Shown: positions 42,238 through 53,300 of the stretch, piece after piece
Layout: each line of letters opens with the position of its first letter
Position numbering within the stretch: position 1 is the first letter of the stretch
Assembly (NCBI GenBank): GCA_016707895.1
Contig: JADJGV010000010.1
Span: forward strand, 186,001-250,000
Reading direction: 5' to 3'
DNA length: 64,000 bases
DNA from: Myxococcales bacterium
GTDB lineage: Bacteria; Myxococcota_A; Polyangia; Haliangiales; Haliangiaceae
Position numbers and translations under genes: made by a program
The notes under the pieces: model-generated
Seen by the model: only the letters and a program-made list of their open reading frames with translations
Told to the model about the DNA's origin: nothing
The model's database searches: none

Positions 42238-43593
42238 ATGCGTACCGTCGTCGCAGGCCTCGCGTGCCTGCCGCTCCTGGCGTGCATCGATCGCAGCCTC
42301 AGCGAGCTGCCGTCGACCCCTGACACCGTCGAGAAGAAGACGGTGGCGATCAGCCTCAACAACGAACTCGACCTGCTGTTCGTGGTCGACAACTCCGGCT
42401 CGATGCTGGCCGAGCACCAGTCGCTCGAGTCGCGGTTCCCCGAGCTGATCCGCGCGCTCGATGAGCTGGGCCCCCGCCGCCCCGACCTGCACATCGGCGT
42501 GGTCACCTCCGACATGGGCACCGGCCGGGTCGACACCGGCGAGGCCTGCAGCCACAGCGACGGCGGTCGGATGCAGGGTGGCCACTGCCCGGCGCTCGGC
42601 GGCGCCACCTTCCTCAGCGACGTGGTCGGCCCCGACGGCGCCCGGGTCACCAACTACACCGGCACGCTCGACGCGGCGTTCGCGTGCATGGCCGACGTCG
42701 GCACCGACGGCTGCGGCTTCGAGCAGCACCTGGCGTCGATGAAGGCCGCGCTGTCGCCCAAGGTCAACCCCGGCTTCCTGCGCAAGTCGGCCAACCTCGG
42801 CGTCGTGATCCTCGCCGACGAGGACGACTGCTCGACCGAGGACGATCGGCTGTTCGCGCGCGACCCCGCCAGCGGCCCCGATCCGGTGCTGGGCCCGTTC
42901 TCCGACTTCCGCTGCTTCGAGCACGGCGTGACCTGCGATCCGGTCGCCGACCCGCGCGCGCCCGGCGTGCGCACCGGCTGCGTGCCGCGCGAGGACTCGC
43001 CGTACCTGTTCGAGATCGAGCAGTACATCGAGTTCCTCGGCGGCCTGAAGGACCGCACGGACCAGGTGTTCGTCGCGGCGATCGTCGGCGACCCCGAGCA
43101 CGTCGAGGTGGTGCCGGCCGCCGGCAACCGCGCCGGGCTGGCGCCGGGGTGCACCGGCGGCCTCGGCTCGGCGGCGCCGGCGATCCGCCTGGCGGGCCTG
43201 ATCGACGCGTTCCCCGGCCAGAGCCACCGCGAGACCATCTGCACCGGCGACCTCGGCGCGGCGCTGCGCAACATCGGCGCGAGCCTGCCGCCGCCGCCGG
43301 CCTGCTTCGCGCGCCCGCCGATCGATCAGGACCTGATCACCCCCGGCATGCAGGCCGAGTGCTCGGTGGTCGAGGTCACCGACCCCGACGGCCCGAACCG
43401 CCGCGAGAACCCGCTGGCGGCGTGCCGCGCCGGCGGCCAGCGCCCCTGCTGGCAGATCATCGCCGACCCGCAGTGCACCCAGACCGCCGAGCACTGGCGG
43501 ATCGACGTGGACCGCGCCGGCGTCCCCGGCCCCGCCGGCGGCAACCTCGAGGTGCAGTGCGTGGTGTCGATCCCCGTCCCGCCGCCGGTGTGA
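42238..43593 (+). CDS. VWA-like Cys-rich lipoprotein, array member 5
   Basis: 451 aa from ATG 42238, preceded by GAAAGGTGGT. Signal VAGLACLPLLAC. After the lipid anchor it shares IDRSLSELPSTPDTVEKKTV with member 1 (DRSLSEVEPIPENVEKKTI), so 1 and 5 are closest. MIDAS DLLFVVDNSGSM intact; then GVVTSDMGTG, DEDDCSTEDD, RCFEHGVTC, VRTGCVPRED. The 123 bp before it hold direct GAGCGATCGAC repeats but no gene. Confidence 0.77.
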   Translation: MRTVVAGLACLPLLACIDRSLSELPSTPDTVEKKTVAISLNNELDLLFVVDNSGSMLAEHQSLESRFPELIRALDELGPRRPDLHIGVVTSDMGTGRVDTGEACSHSDGGRMQGGHCPALGGATFLSDVVGPDGARVTNYTGTLDAAFACMADVGTDGCGFEQHLASMKAALSPKVNPGFLRKSANLGVVILADEDDCSTEDDRLFARDPASGPDPVLGPFSDFRCFEHGVTCDPVADPRAPGVRTGCVPREDSPYLFEIEQYIEFLGGLKDRTDQVFVAAIVGDPEHVEVVPAAGNRAGLAPGCTGGLGSAAPAIRLAGLIDAFPGQSHRETICTGDLGAALRNIGASLPPPPACFARPPIDQDLITPGMQAECSVVEVTDPDGPNRRENPLAACRAGGQRPCWQIIADPQCTQTAEHWRIDVDRAGVPGPAGGNLEVQCVVSIPVPPPV

Positions 43594-43658
43594 CCGCCGG
43601 GGCCAGGCGCGCGGCCAACCCCAACCCCGCCGCCGCGATTTGCGGTAGGGTGCCGGCC

Positions 43659-44756
<1,098 letters not shown>

Positions 44757-44762
44757 ATTCCA

Positions 44763-44786
44763 GGGAGGTTTCTCGCGAAACCTCCC
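44763..44786 (+). terminator. Hairpin, single-stem version of the gene-end element
   Basis: GGGAGGTTTC (44763-44772) pairs perfectly with GAAACCTCCC (44777-44786) around TCGC. It sits 6 bp beyond the phosphatidyltransferase stop. The stem and loop resemble hairpin 1 of the element at 50167-50205, but the second hairpin is missing. Confidence 0.7.
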
Positions 44787-44842
44787 CTCGATCTGATCGC
44801 GGTTCCGGTTCCCAGCCGCGGGCGTTCGCGTGTCAATGGAGC

Positions 44843-45913
44843 ATGCGAACCCGCTGGGTGCTGTGCGCGCTGCCGCTGGCGGCGTGCGTGACGACGATCG
44901 ATGAGCACGCGAGCCCGATCGGCGAGGTCGTGCGCGACTGCGTGGTGCCGCCGCCGGCGGGCGTCGTCGCGCTCGACGCGCCGGTGTCGCTGGAGTACCC
45001 CGACCGCAGCCTGTGGCTGTGGGAGGAGCTGCCCGGCGCCGACGGCACGCCCCGGCGCGGCGTGGGCGCGTGGGTGGCGAGCCTCGACGAGGCCTGCGCC
45101 GGGCCGCGGCTGATCGCCGACGGCGCGGGCGCGCCCGCCGCGGTGCTGGCCCTGACGCCGGCGGAGGCGGCGGCCAACGCCAGCCGCGCCGACGGCAAGC
45201 GCCTGGCGCTGGCGCCGACCGGCGGCGTGGTCCACGCCGGCACCGGCTACCTGTTCTACGACCTGGTCGAGCGCGGCCCGGGGCCGCTCGACGCGACGAC
45301 GCTCGGCACCGGGCTGTGCGCGCTGGCGCCCGACGCCACGGCGTGCGTCCGGGTCGCGGACGGCGCCGGCGCGACGTTGCTGTGGGCGCCGACCGCGCGG
45401 GTGCTCGATCGCGGCGGCGTGGTGATCGCCGACGCCGACGCCGCCGGTGGTGCCCGCGCGGTGATCGCCGGGTGCCGACGGGTCGCCGCGTTCGACGACC
45501 CGTGCGTCGTGAGCGGCGCGCCGGTCGCGGCGCTCGCCGATCCCGCCGCCTACCAGGTCTACAGCGTGTTCGCCGGCTGGGTCGACGCGCTGACCGACGC
45601 CACCGCCTTCGCCGACGCGCCGGGCGCGCTGACGCTGGCGCCTTACGACGGCGGCTACCTGGCGACGTCAATGGCGATCTTCGACAACCGCGTCGACGTC
45701 CACCGTTCGCCGCGCGCCACCGACGGCTTCGGGCGCGCGATCGCGGCGTTCGACGTGGTGCCGCCCGACGCGTGGTGGTTCGTGCGCGGCGGCCGCGAGC
45801 ACGCGGCGCTGCGGCCGACGCCGCGCTCGATCGTGGTCAGCTACGCCACCGACGGCGCGGCCGCACCCGGCCTGCACCTCGTCGCGTTCCGCTTCTTCGG
45901 AGACTTCCAGTGA
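44843..45913 (+). CDS. Hypothetical lipoprotein
   Basis: 356 aa from ATG 44843. Signal VLCALPLAAC (lipobox LAAC, Cys14). The mature protein is Ala/Asp/Val-rich and mostly beta, with scattered cysteines (CVVPPP, ACAGPR, LCALAPDATACVRV, CRRVAAFDDPCVV) and a C-terminal segment with PDAWWFVRGGREHAALRPTPRSIVVSYATDG. No family recognised. Its TGA overlaps the GTG of the next gene (45910-45913), so the two probably act together in the envelope. Confidence 0.68.
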   Translation: MRTRWVLCALPLAACVTTIDEHASPIGEVVRDCVVPPPAGVVALDAPVSLEYPDRSLWLWEELPGADGTPRRGVGAWVASLDEACAGPRLIADGAGAPAAVLALTPAEAAANASRADGKRLALAPTGGVVHAGTGYLFYDLVERGPGPLDATTLGTGLCALAPDATACVRVADGAGATLLWAPTARVLDRGGVVIADADAAGGARAVIAGCRRVAAFDDPCVVSGAPVAALADPAAYQVYSVFAGWVDALTDATAFADAPGALTLAPYDGGYLATSMAIFDNRVDVHRSPRATDGFGRAIAAFDVVPPDAWWFVRGGREHAALRPTPRSIVVSYATDGAAAPGLHLVAFRFFGDFQ

Positions 45914-46788
45914 GGGCCGCGATCGTCGCCGCGCTCGCGCTCGCGGTGGCCGCGCCCCGCCCCGCGGTGGCCGAGCGGACCTGGCTGGGCCCGGCCCGGC
46001 GGGTGCCGCGCACGTGGTCGGCGTCGCGCGACGCACCGACGCTCAACCTGCTGGTCGCGCCGCGCGACGTCCGCACCGCCGGCGCGGAGCTGGCGATCGC
46101 GACCGTGCGCGGCCCGACGCGGAGCTGGCGGTTCGGCTTCGCCGGCCTGCTCGAGCTCGAGAGCGACGGCCAGACCACCGGGTTCGGCAACGTGTTCCCG
46201 GCGGCCAGCGGCGCGATCCTGTGGCGCGGCTCCTACGCGTACTACGCGGCGCTGGCGCTCGACGCCGCGGCGGCGCGGTGGTGCGCCGGTTGCGCGCTCG
46301 AGCTGTCGGCGCAGTACCGCCACGAGAGCCAGCACTACACCGGCTCCAACCACGGCGACGCCGGCATGGACGTCACCGCCGAGCCGTTCGTCGGCGACGA
46401 CGTGATCATCGACGTCGCCGCGACCGCGGTGCGCGGCGACTGGCAGCTCAGCGGCCGCGCGCTGGCGTTCGCGTTCTTGCCTGGGCGCTCCAGCTACCAC
46501 GGCGGGCCCGGCCTCGACGTCCACCTGCGCTGGCGCGGCTGGGGCCGCAGCCAGCCGTTCGTCAGCGGCTACGTCGAGCAACTGTGGGGCGCCGAGCTCG
46601 ACGGCCGCCGCTTCGCCGACGCGTACCTCGCGCGCGCGATGGCCGGCGTCGCGCTGCACTCCGACCTCGGCGACGTCATGATCTACGCCGTCGGCGACGT
46701 CGGCAACCGCAAGGGCATCCGCGGCCTCACCGAGGAGGCCACGCTGGGCGTCGGCGTGCGGCTCGCGCTCGGCGCCGCCCCGCGGTGA
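45910..46788 (+). CDS. Putative outer-membrane beta-barrel protein
   Basis: 292 aa, GTG start overlapping the previous stop. Signal peptide AAIVAALALAVAAPRPAVA. The remainder is a run of alternating amphipathic strands rich in Tyr, Trp and Gly (WRFGFAGLLELES, AYYAALALDAAAARW, LELSAQYRHESQHYTG, YVEQLWGAEL, LGVGVRLALG), typical of 10-12-stranded outer-membrane barrels. The YRHESQHYTG stretch resembles lipid-binding barrels loosely. Partner of the upstream lipoprotein by overlap. Confidence 0.65.
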   Translation: MRAAIVAALALAVAAPRPAVAERTWLGPARRVPRTWSASRDAPTLNLLVAPRDVRTAGAELAIATVRGPTRSWRFGFAGLLELESDGQTTGFGNVFPAASGAILWRGSYAYYAALALDAAAARWCAGCALELSAQYRHESQHYTGSNHGDAGMDVTAEPFVGDDVIIDVAATAVRGDWQLSGRALAFAFLPGRSSYHGGPGLDVHLRWRGWGRSQPFVSGYVEQLWGAELDGRRFADAYLARAMAGVALHSDLGDVMIYAVGDVGNRKGIRGLTEEATLGVGVRLALGAAPR

Positions 46789-46795
46789 GCGACGA

Positions 46796-47770
46796 CTACG
46801 GCGCCGCCGCGCCGCACTGCGCGGCGGCGTGGTCGTTGACCGCGGCCGAATAGCCGGGCGTGCCCCAGCGCTTGTCGGCGGGGTTCGAGAACGCGCCGAA
46901 CACGCGGGTCAGCGGCTTGTCGCCGCCGTCGGCGTAGCCGGTGGCCGCGCCGCGCCGCACCGCCGCGTAGTCGCCGCCCTTGGCGAACGCGGTGACCGCG
47001 CCCTCGAGGGCGGCGGCCGACGCCAGGAGGAAGTCGCGGGTCATGACTAGCGGCACCTGGTGCGGCCCCGGCACGACCGCCTGCATGTACGGCGCCGTGT
47101 GGCAGGCGATCGCGATCACGCCGCGGCTGCGCTCGTCGCCGCGCGCGGCGATGGCGCGCCAGTCGAACGTCGCCAGGTCCATCAGCCGGTTGTGGCCGAC
47201 GTAAGCGACGACGTGGGCGTCGCCGCCGGCGGCCAGCGTGGTGCCGTCGGCGAGCGTGATCGCCTGGGTGTGGGCACCGTACAGATCCTCGGCGTAGCGG
47301 CCGAGCGCGCGGTCGATCGCCGTGCCGCGCCAGGCCTGGGCCACGACGTAGACCGTCACGCGCTTCGGCGCCCCGGCCGCGCGCCACCGCGCCGGGGTCG
47401 CGACCTCGCGGCGCCACACCCGCAGGTCGAGCACGTCGGCCTCGCCGATGGCGTCACCGGTGGCGACCAGCGCCGACTTCCAGCCGCTGCCCTTGCGCCC
47501 GAACCAGCCGAGGAAACCCTCGGTGGTGGCCCAGTACAGGTTGGTGCGCGGGTTGTCGCCGTCGCCGAGCTTGGCGTTGCCGCAGGCGATGATCGTGCCC
47601 TCGCACAGCGGCACGTGGACCTGCACCACCAGCGGTCGCCGGGCGGCCAGGTCGGCGGCGACCCGCGCGTCCAGCCCGTCGAACCACGCGGTCGCCTCGG
47701 CCGACGGCGCCGCCCGCGCCCCGACCGACGACGCGACCAGCAGCAACGCGACCAGGGCCCAGGTCCGCAT
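46796..47770 (-). CDS. Exported protein with caspase-like His/Cys pattern
   Basis: 324 aa from ATG 47770, followed by a signal peptide cleaved near ARA-AP (residue 20). Not a recognised family by sequence. Two hydrophobic strands end in candidate catalytic residues in clan CD order: VVAYVGHNRLMD (His193) and GVIAIACHTAPY (Cys223), preceded by an alpha/beta region (VTVYVVAQAWRGTAIDRALGRYAEDLYGA) that could be the first strand and helix of a caspase-hemoglobinase fold. Other motifs: CEGTIIACGNAKLGDGDNPRTNLYW and a C-terminal FSNPADKRWGTPGYS. Convergent with the barrel gene. The protease idea is an inference. Confidence 0.6.
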   Translation of the reverse strand: MRTWALVALLLVASSVGARAAPSAEATAWFDGLDARVAADLAARRPLVVQVHVPLCEGTIIACGNAKLGDGDNPRTNLYWATTEGFLGWFGRKGSGWKSALVATGDAIGEADVLDLRVWRREVATPARWRAAGAPKRVTVYVVAQAWRGTAIDRALGRYAEDLYGAHTQAITLADGTTLAAGGDAHVVAYVGHNRLMDLATFDWRAIAARGDERSRGVIAIACHTAPYMQAVVPGPHQVPLVMTRDFLLASAAALEGAVTAFAKGGDYAAVRRGAATGYADGGDKPLTRVFGAFSNPADKRWGTPGYSAAVNDHAAAQCGAAAP

Positions 47771-47818
47771 GGCCGGGAGCATGACACCGCGATCGGCGCC
47801 GCGCCCGTCGGCCCCGCC

Positions 47819-48802
47819 CTACAGCCAGCGCTTCAGCCGGAACCACACCAGCATCGTGATCGGGATGCTGACGCAGGCGCCGATCATCACCCACATCAAG
47901 CCGTCGTGGGTGGTCCAGTCGTGGAAGCCCGGCATGTCCTGGAAGTTCTGGCCGAAGAAGCCGACCACGAACGCCAGCGGCAGGAACACCGCGCTCATCA
48001 GCGTCAGCGCCTTCATGATCTCGTTGGTGCGCTGGCCGACCGCCGACAGGTACGCGTCGAGCGCGTTGCCCAACAGATCGCGGTTGGACTCGATCGACTC
48101 GTTGATGCGGACCAGGTGATCGTAGACGTCGCGCAGGTACAGCGCGGTGCGCTCGCTGACCCGGCTGTCGCCGCGCTTGGCCAGCATGCCCAGCACGTCG
48201 CGCTGCGGCGACAGCACCTTGCGCATCGCCACCAGGTGGTGCTTGAGGTGGAAGATGCGCTGCAGGTCGGCGCGCTGGGGCGACGACAGCACCGCGTCCT
48301 CGAGCTCCTCGAGCTCGTCGGCGATGTGGTCGATGATCGGGAAGTTGTCGTCGACGATGCCGTCGGCCACCAGGTAGTACGCGAAGTCGACGCCGCGCTC
48401 GAGCAGCTTGGGCTCGCCCGACAGCCGTCGCCAGGTCTTCTCGAGCGCCGCGATGTTGCCGAGGTGCACGGTCACCATCCAGCCGTCGCCCAGGAACGTG
48501 TGCAGCTCCTGCAGCTCGAGCTCCTCGACCCGCGCGCCGGCGCACGCGAAGCCCTGGGTCACCAGGAAGATGTGGTCCTTGTACTCCTCGAGCTTGGGCC
48601 GCTGATCCTCGTGGGCGCAGTCCTCGATCGCCAAGGGGTGGAAGTTGAACCGCTCGCGCAGGAGCTCGAGCTGCGCCTCATCCTGCGACCGCAGATCGAT
48701 CCAGCGCACCACCCCGGCCGGCGGCGGCCCGACGTGGTCGGTGCCTTCGTGCAGGTCGACCTTGCCGTCGCGGAGCTCCAGGACGCGGAACATGGCGGCC
48801 AT
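47819..48802 (-). CDS. corA: CorA-family divalent cation (Mg/Co) transporter
   Basis: 327 aa. Cytoplasmic alpha/beta funnel (FHPLAIEDCAHEDQRPKLEEYKDHIFLVTQG) and long stalk helix, then two C-terminal transmembrane helices (MSAVFLPLAFVVGFFG and MWVMIGACVSIPITMLVWF). The selectivity signature between them reads GQNF instead of the usual GMN, so Met is replaced by Gln; this may shift ion preference. Ends with the usual positively charged RLKRWL. Confidence 0.92.
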   Translation of the reverse strand: MAAMFRVLELRDGKVDLHEGTDHVGPPPAGVVRWIDLRSQDEAQLELLRERFNFHPLAIEDCAHEDQRPKLEEYKDHIFLVTQGFACAGARVEELELQELHTFLGDGWMVTVHLGNIAALEKTWRRLSGEPKLLERGVDFAYYLVADGIVDDNFPIIDHIADELEELEDAVLSSPQRADLQRIFHLKHHLVAMRKVLSPQRDVLGMLAKRGDSRVSERTALYLRDVYDHLVRINESIESNRDLLGNALDAYLSAVGQRTNEIMKALTLMSAVFLPLAFVVGFFGQNFQDMPGFHDWTTHDGLMWVMIGACVSIPITMLVWFRLKRWL

Positions 48803-48841
48803 CCTACGCCGGAACGACCGGCCCGACGCGAGCGGTGGCGG

Positions 48842-49594
48842 CTACGCGCGCGCGCGCCAGCGGGCGCGGGCCTCGCTGGCGACCCGGGTGCCGAACGAGC
48901 GCAAGAGCACCCACGGGATCGGGTGCAGCGCGGTGCCGAGGTTGATGCCGCTCTTCCACGCCGGGCCGTAGACTGGGCGCACCGGCACGTCGAGCACGCG
49001 CATGCCGGCGATGTGGAAGTGCGACAGCAGATCGTTGGGGTAGCCGTAGCGCGGGAACACCCGGTCGAGATCGATCGCCCGCAGCGCGCGGGTCGACGCG
49101 ACGGTGTAGCCGCACTGCGAGTCGAAGACGTGGGTGTAGCCCGACGTGACCTTGGTGGCGGCCGAAAGCACCAGGTTGCCGACGATCCGCGCCGGCGGCA
49201 TCGCGGTCCACACCTCGGGGTGACGGAACCGGTTGCCCTTGACGTAGTCGGCGACGCCGGCGGCGATCGGGTCGAGCAGCGACGGCAGATCGGCCGGGTC
49301 CATCTGGCCATCGCCGGCCATCACCGCGACCGCGTCGACGCCCAGCGCCAGCCCGCGGTGGTAGCCGGTGACGATCGCCCCGCCGACGCCGCGGTTGACC
49401 TCGTGCACCACCACCTCGCCGCCGGTCCGCTCGGCGACCGCCGCCCGCGCCGCCGCGGCGGTGCCGTCACTCGAGGCGTCATCGACCACGATCACGTGAT
49501 CGACGTAGGCCGGCACGTCCGCGACCACCCGGGCGATCGCGCGCTCCTCGTTGTACGCGGGGATGACGACCGCGATGCGCAACTGCTGGTACAT
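48842..49594 (-). CDS. Family 2 glycosyltransferase (polyprenyl-phosphate type)
   Basis: 250 aa. GT-A fold motifs: VVIPAYNEERAI, VIVVDDASSDGTAAAAR, GVGGAIVTGYHRGLALG and the DxD-like VAVMAGDGQMDPADLP. DPM1/DPG synthase-like proteins share the single-domain length. No C-terminal membrane segment, so probably soluble or peripheral; it transfers a nucleotide-sugar to a lipid or glycan acceptor. Acceptor unknown. Confidence 0.88.
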   Translation of the reverse strand: MYQQLRIAVVIPAYNEERAIARVVADVPAYVDHVIVVDDASSDGTAAAARAAVAERTGGEVVVHEVNRGVGGAIVTGYHRGLALGVDAVAVMAGDGQMDPADLPSLLDPIAAGVADYVKGNRFRHPEVWTAMPPARIVGNLVLSAATKVTSGYTHVFDSQCGYTVASTRALRAIDLDRVFPRYGYPNDLLSHFHIAGMRVLDVPVRPVYGPAWKSGINLGTALHPIPWVLLRSFGTRVASEARARWRARA

Positions 49595-49677
49595 CCGCGC
49601 GGTTGTAGCCCCGCCAGGGCACCCGACTCAAGCTGTCATACGACCGTGCTACGTCCCTGGGCAAGGAGAGCTGACCC

Positions 49678-50154
49678 ATGGCTGGCGGAGTCAACAAAGT
49701 CATCCTCATCGGACACCTCGGCGCGGATCCCGACATGCGGTACACCCCCAGCGGGGCCGGCGTGTGCGAGCTCCGGGTCGCCACCAGCGAGAGCTGGAAG
49801 GACAAGAACGGTCAGCGCCAGGAACGCACCGAGTGGCACCGCGTGGTCGTGTGGGGCAAGACCGCCGAGATCTGCGCCAAGTACTTGGCGAAGGGTCGGC
49901 AGGTGTACATCGAGGGTCGGATCCAGACCCGCTCCTACGACGACAAGGAAGGCCAGAAGCGCTACATCACCGAGGTCATCGCCAACGACGTGCAGTTCCT
50001 GTCGAGCGGCCGTGAGGGCGGTGGCGGCGGTGGGCGGCGCGGCGCGGACGATGGTCCGCCTCCGCCCGAGCCCGACTTCGGGGGCGGCGGCTTCGGCGGC
50101 GGTGGCGGCGGCGGCGGCGGCGGCGGCGGTCCCGACGACGACATCCCGTTCTGA
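49678..50154 (+). CDS. ssb: Single-stranded DNA-binding protein
   Basis: 158 aa. OB-fold with VNKVILIGHLGADPDMRYTPSGAGVCELRVATSE, WHRVVVWGKTAEICAKYLAKGRQVYIEGRIQTRSY. A Gly-rich linker (about 110-150) leads to the acidic partner-binding tip DDDIPF. Protects ssDNA in replication and repair. Ribosome site AAGGAG at 49663-49668. Followed by the paired-hairpin terminator. Confidence 0.97.
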   Translation: MAGGVNKVILIGHLGADPDMRYTPSGAGVCELRVATSESWKDKNGQRQERTEWHRVVVWGKTAEICAKYLAKGRQVYIEGRIQTRSYDDKEGQKRYITEVIANDVQFLSSGREGGGGGGRRGADDGPPPPEPDFGGGGFGGGGGGGGGGGGPDDDIPF

Positions 50155-50166
50155 ACGTGTTGATCA

Positions 50167-50205
50167 GAGGGTTCTCGCGAAACCCTCCCCCGGCATGCGC
50201 CGGGG
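50167..50205 (+). terminator. Paired hairpins, copy B of the recurrent gene-end element
   Basis: GAGGGTT/AACCCTC (50167-50187) is followed immediately by CCCCGGC/GCCGGGG with loop ATGC (50188-50205), then GCCCCCTCCC. It lies 12 bp after the ssb stop. The rest of the 225-bp gap to the next start shows no gene. Confidence 0.75.
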
Positions 50206-50379
50206 CCCCCTCCCAAGACGGCCCGGAGCGTGCTGCGCGAGCGAGCGTGCGCGCCCTCCCAGGCGGGGGGCGTGTGGCGGGGTGTCGCGGCGATGGAACG
50301 GTGCGTCGAAGCGGTGGGGTATGCGCGGGGTGGGGGTGGTTGACTTGGACGGCGCAGACGCCGGACCCTGACATCGTCG

Positions 50380-53300
50380 ATGGACGACGCGCCCCAGGTG
50401 CTGCCCGAGCGCTTCGAGCTGATCCGCGAGGTCGGCGCGGGTGGCATGGGCGTGGTCTACGAGGCCCACGATCAGGTGCTGGGGCGGACGGTCGCGGTCA
50501 AGGTGTTCCACGATCGCTCGCCGGAGACGATCGACCGCGTCAAGCAAGAGTTCCGGGTGGCGGCGGCGGTGCGCCACCCGAACCTGGTGCGCCTCGGCGA
50601 GCTGTTCGAGCACGACGGCTCGCTGTGCTTCTCGATGGAGCTGGTGCACGGCGTCGGCCTGTCGACCTGGGTCCGCGCCGGCGATCACCACGCGCGGGTC
50701 CGCGCCGCGATCGGCCAGGTGGCCGGCGCGCTGGCGGCGCTGCACCGCGCTGGCGTCGTGCACCGTGACGTCAAGCCGAGCAACGTCGTGGTCACCCCCG
50801 ACGAGCGCGTCGTGCTGCTCGACCTCGGGCTGGCCGCGACCATCGGGGGCAAGGCGCTGGAGGTGGCCGGCACGGTCGAGTACGTCGCGCCCGAGTCGCT
50901 GACCGCGGCGGCGCCGACCCCGGCGATCGATCTGTACGCGCTGGGCGTCACCGGCTTCGAGCTGCTGACCGGCCGCACGCCGTTCGACGGCACGCCGGCC
51001 GAGATCCTGGTGGCCAAGAGCCAGCGCGAGCCGCCGACGACCACCGGCGTCGCCGGCCTGCTGGCCCCGCTCGACGACCTGATCACCGCGATGCTGGCGC
51101 GCGATCCGCGCGCGCGCCCGACCGCCCGCGAGGTCGAGGCGCAGCTCGGGCCGGCCGCGGCGCCAGCGCCGGCGACCCGGCGGCGCCGCGGCACCGCGCG
51201 TCAGCCGGCGTTGATCGGGCGCGCGGAGGAGCTGGCGACGCTCCTGGCCGCCACCGAGGACCTCGGCGGCGACAACCGGACGACCCTGTTCCTGGTGCGC
51301 GGCGCCGCCGGGGTCGGCAAGACCGCGCTGCTCGCCGCGTTCGCCACCGCGGCCGCCGCGCGCGGCCACGTCGTCGCGATGGGGCGCTGCTCGGCGCGCG
51401 AGCACCTGCGCTACAACGCCTGGGACGCGTTGATCGACGAGCTAGCCCACTACCTGGCGCAGCTGCCGGCCGACGCGCGGGCCGCGATCGTGCCGGAGCG
51501 CGCCGAGGCGCTGACCCGGCTGTTCCCGTCGTTCGGCCGCGTCGCGGAGGTCGCGCACCCGAGCGCCGAGTCGCTCGACGAGGTCGTCGGCGACGCGGTG
51601 TCGGCGCTGCGGGCGATCCTGCGGCGGGTCGCGCGCAGCCACCGCGTCGTGTCGATCCTCGACGACGCCCACGGCGCCACCGAGGACAGCTTCGCGCTGT
51701 TGCTCGAGACGCTGCGCGCCCCCTCGCCGCCGTGCGTGGTGGTGTTCTGCGTCCGGCTGTCGCCACACCTGCCGGCGTCGGCGCAGGCCCGCCTCGAGCA
51801 GCTGCGCCAGCTGCCGATCGATCTGCGCGTCCTCGACGTGCGCCCGCTGGCGCCCGACGACGCGATCGCGTTCGGCCGGCGGCTGACCGGCGACGCCGCG
51901 CTGGGCCGCCGCATCGGCCTGGCCGCGAGCGGCAACCCGACGTTCGTCGAGCTCCTGGCCAGCGACCCCGACACCGAGGCCCGCGACGTCCGCGAGCTGC
52001 TGGCGCGCCGGGTCGCGCAGCTCGGCGGCGACGCCGCGCGGGTGCTGCGGATGATCGCCGCCGCGGGCGAGCCGCTCGCGCAGGAGGTGATCGGCCACGC
52101 GCTGGCGATGGGCCACGACACCCTGGCCTCGGTGCTGGAGTCGCTGGCCGATCACGGCCTGGTGCGGCTGGCCGGGCTGACGCCCGCCGACACCTGCGAG
52201 CTGATGCACGAGCCGATCGCCGCCGCGGTCGGGGCCAACGCCGCCGATCCGGCGCTGGTCGCCGAGCACCGCCACCTGGCCAGCGCGCTCGACGAGCTCG
52301 AGCCCGGCGGGCCGCGCTCGGTCGAGCACTGGGTCGCGGCCGGCGACGGCGCGCGCGCCGCGGCCGCGGCGCTGACGGTGTGCGATCGCGCCCGCGACGT
52401 CGTCGGCATGGCCCGCGCCGCGGCGCTGTGCGAGCTGGTGCTGACGCGGGCGCGGCCGGCGAACCCGGCGAGCTTCGTCGGCCGCTACGCCGACGCCCTG
52501 GCCAGCTCGGGTCAGGGCGAGCGCGCCGCCGAGGCCTACCGGGCCGCGAGCGTCGACGCCACCGGCAGCCAGCGGCTGGATCTCGAGCGCGCCGCCGCCG
52601 CGCACTTCCTCCGCTGCGGCCGGCTCGCCGAGGGCGCCCAGCTCGCGCGGCGGGTCGCGGTCGGGCTCGGCCTCGACCTCGACGTCACCGCCGGCCGGAT
52701 GCTCGGCAAGATCACGCTGGAGCGCATCCGCAACCGCTGGCGCGGCATGGCGCTGGCCGCGGCGCCGTCGCCGCACGAGGGGCTGCTGGCCGACGCGTGC
52801 TACTCGCTGTCCAACGGCATGGCGATGATCGATCTGGTGCGCGCCGCGTGGTTCACCAGCCGCGGCGTCCGCCACGCGCTCGACAGCGGCGCGCCCGATC
52901 GCGCCGCGCGCGCGCTGGCCATGGAGGCGGCGCTGCTGGCCGGCCGCGGCCGCGCCCACACCGCGCGGGCCCGCGAGACGCTGGCCCAGGCGCGCGCGTT
53001 CGCCACCCGGGCCGGCGATCCGTCGGTGCTCGCGCTGACCGAGCTGGCGGCCGGCCTGGTGGCGCTGCAGCTGTGCGACTACCGCGCGACCCGCGATCAC
53101 TGCGAGCGCGCGGTCGCGATGTTCCGCACCGGCGTCGCCGGCGTCGCGTTCGAGCAGCACATCGCCGAGTACTACGCGCTCGTCGCCGACTACTGGCTCG
53201 GCGCCTGGGGCCGGCTCGCGGTGAACAAGCAGGCGCTGGTGCGCGTCGCCGAGGCGACCCAGGACCGCTTCGCGCGGCTGTCGGCCAAGTCGGGCGTCGG

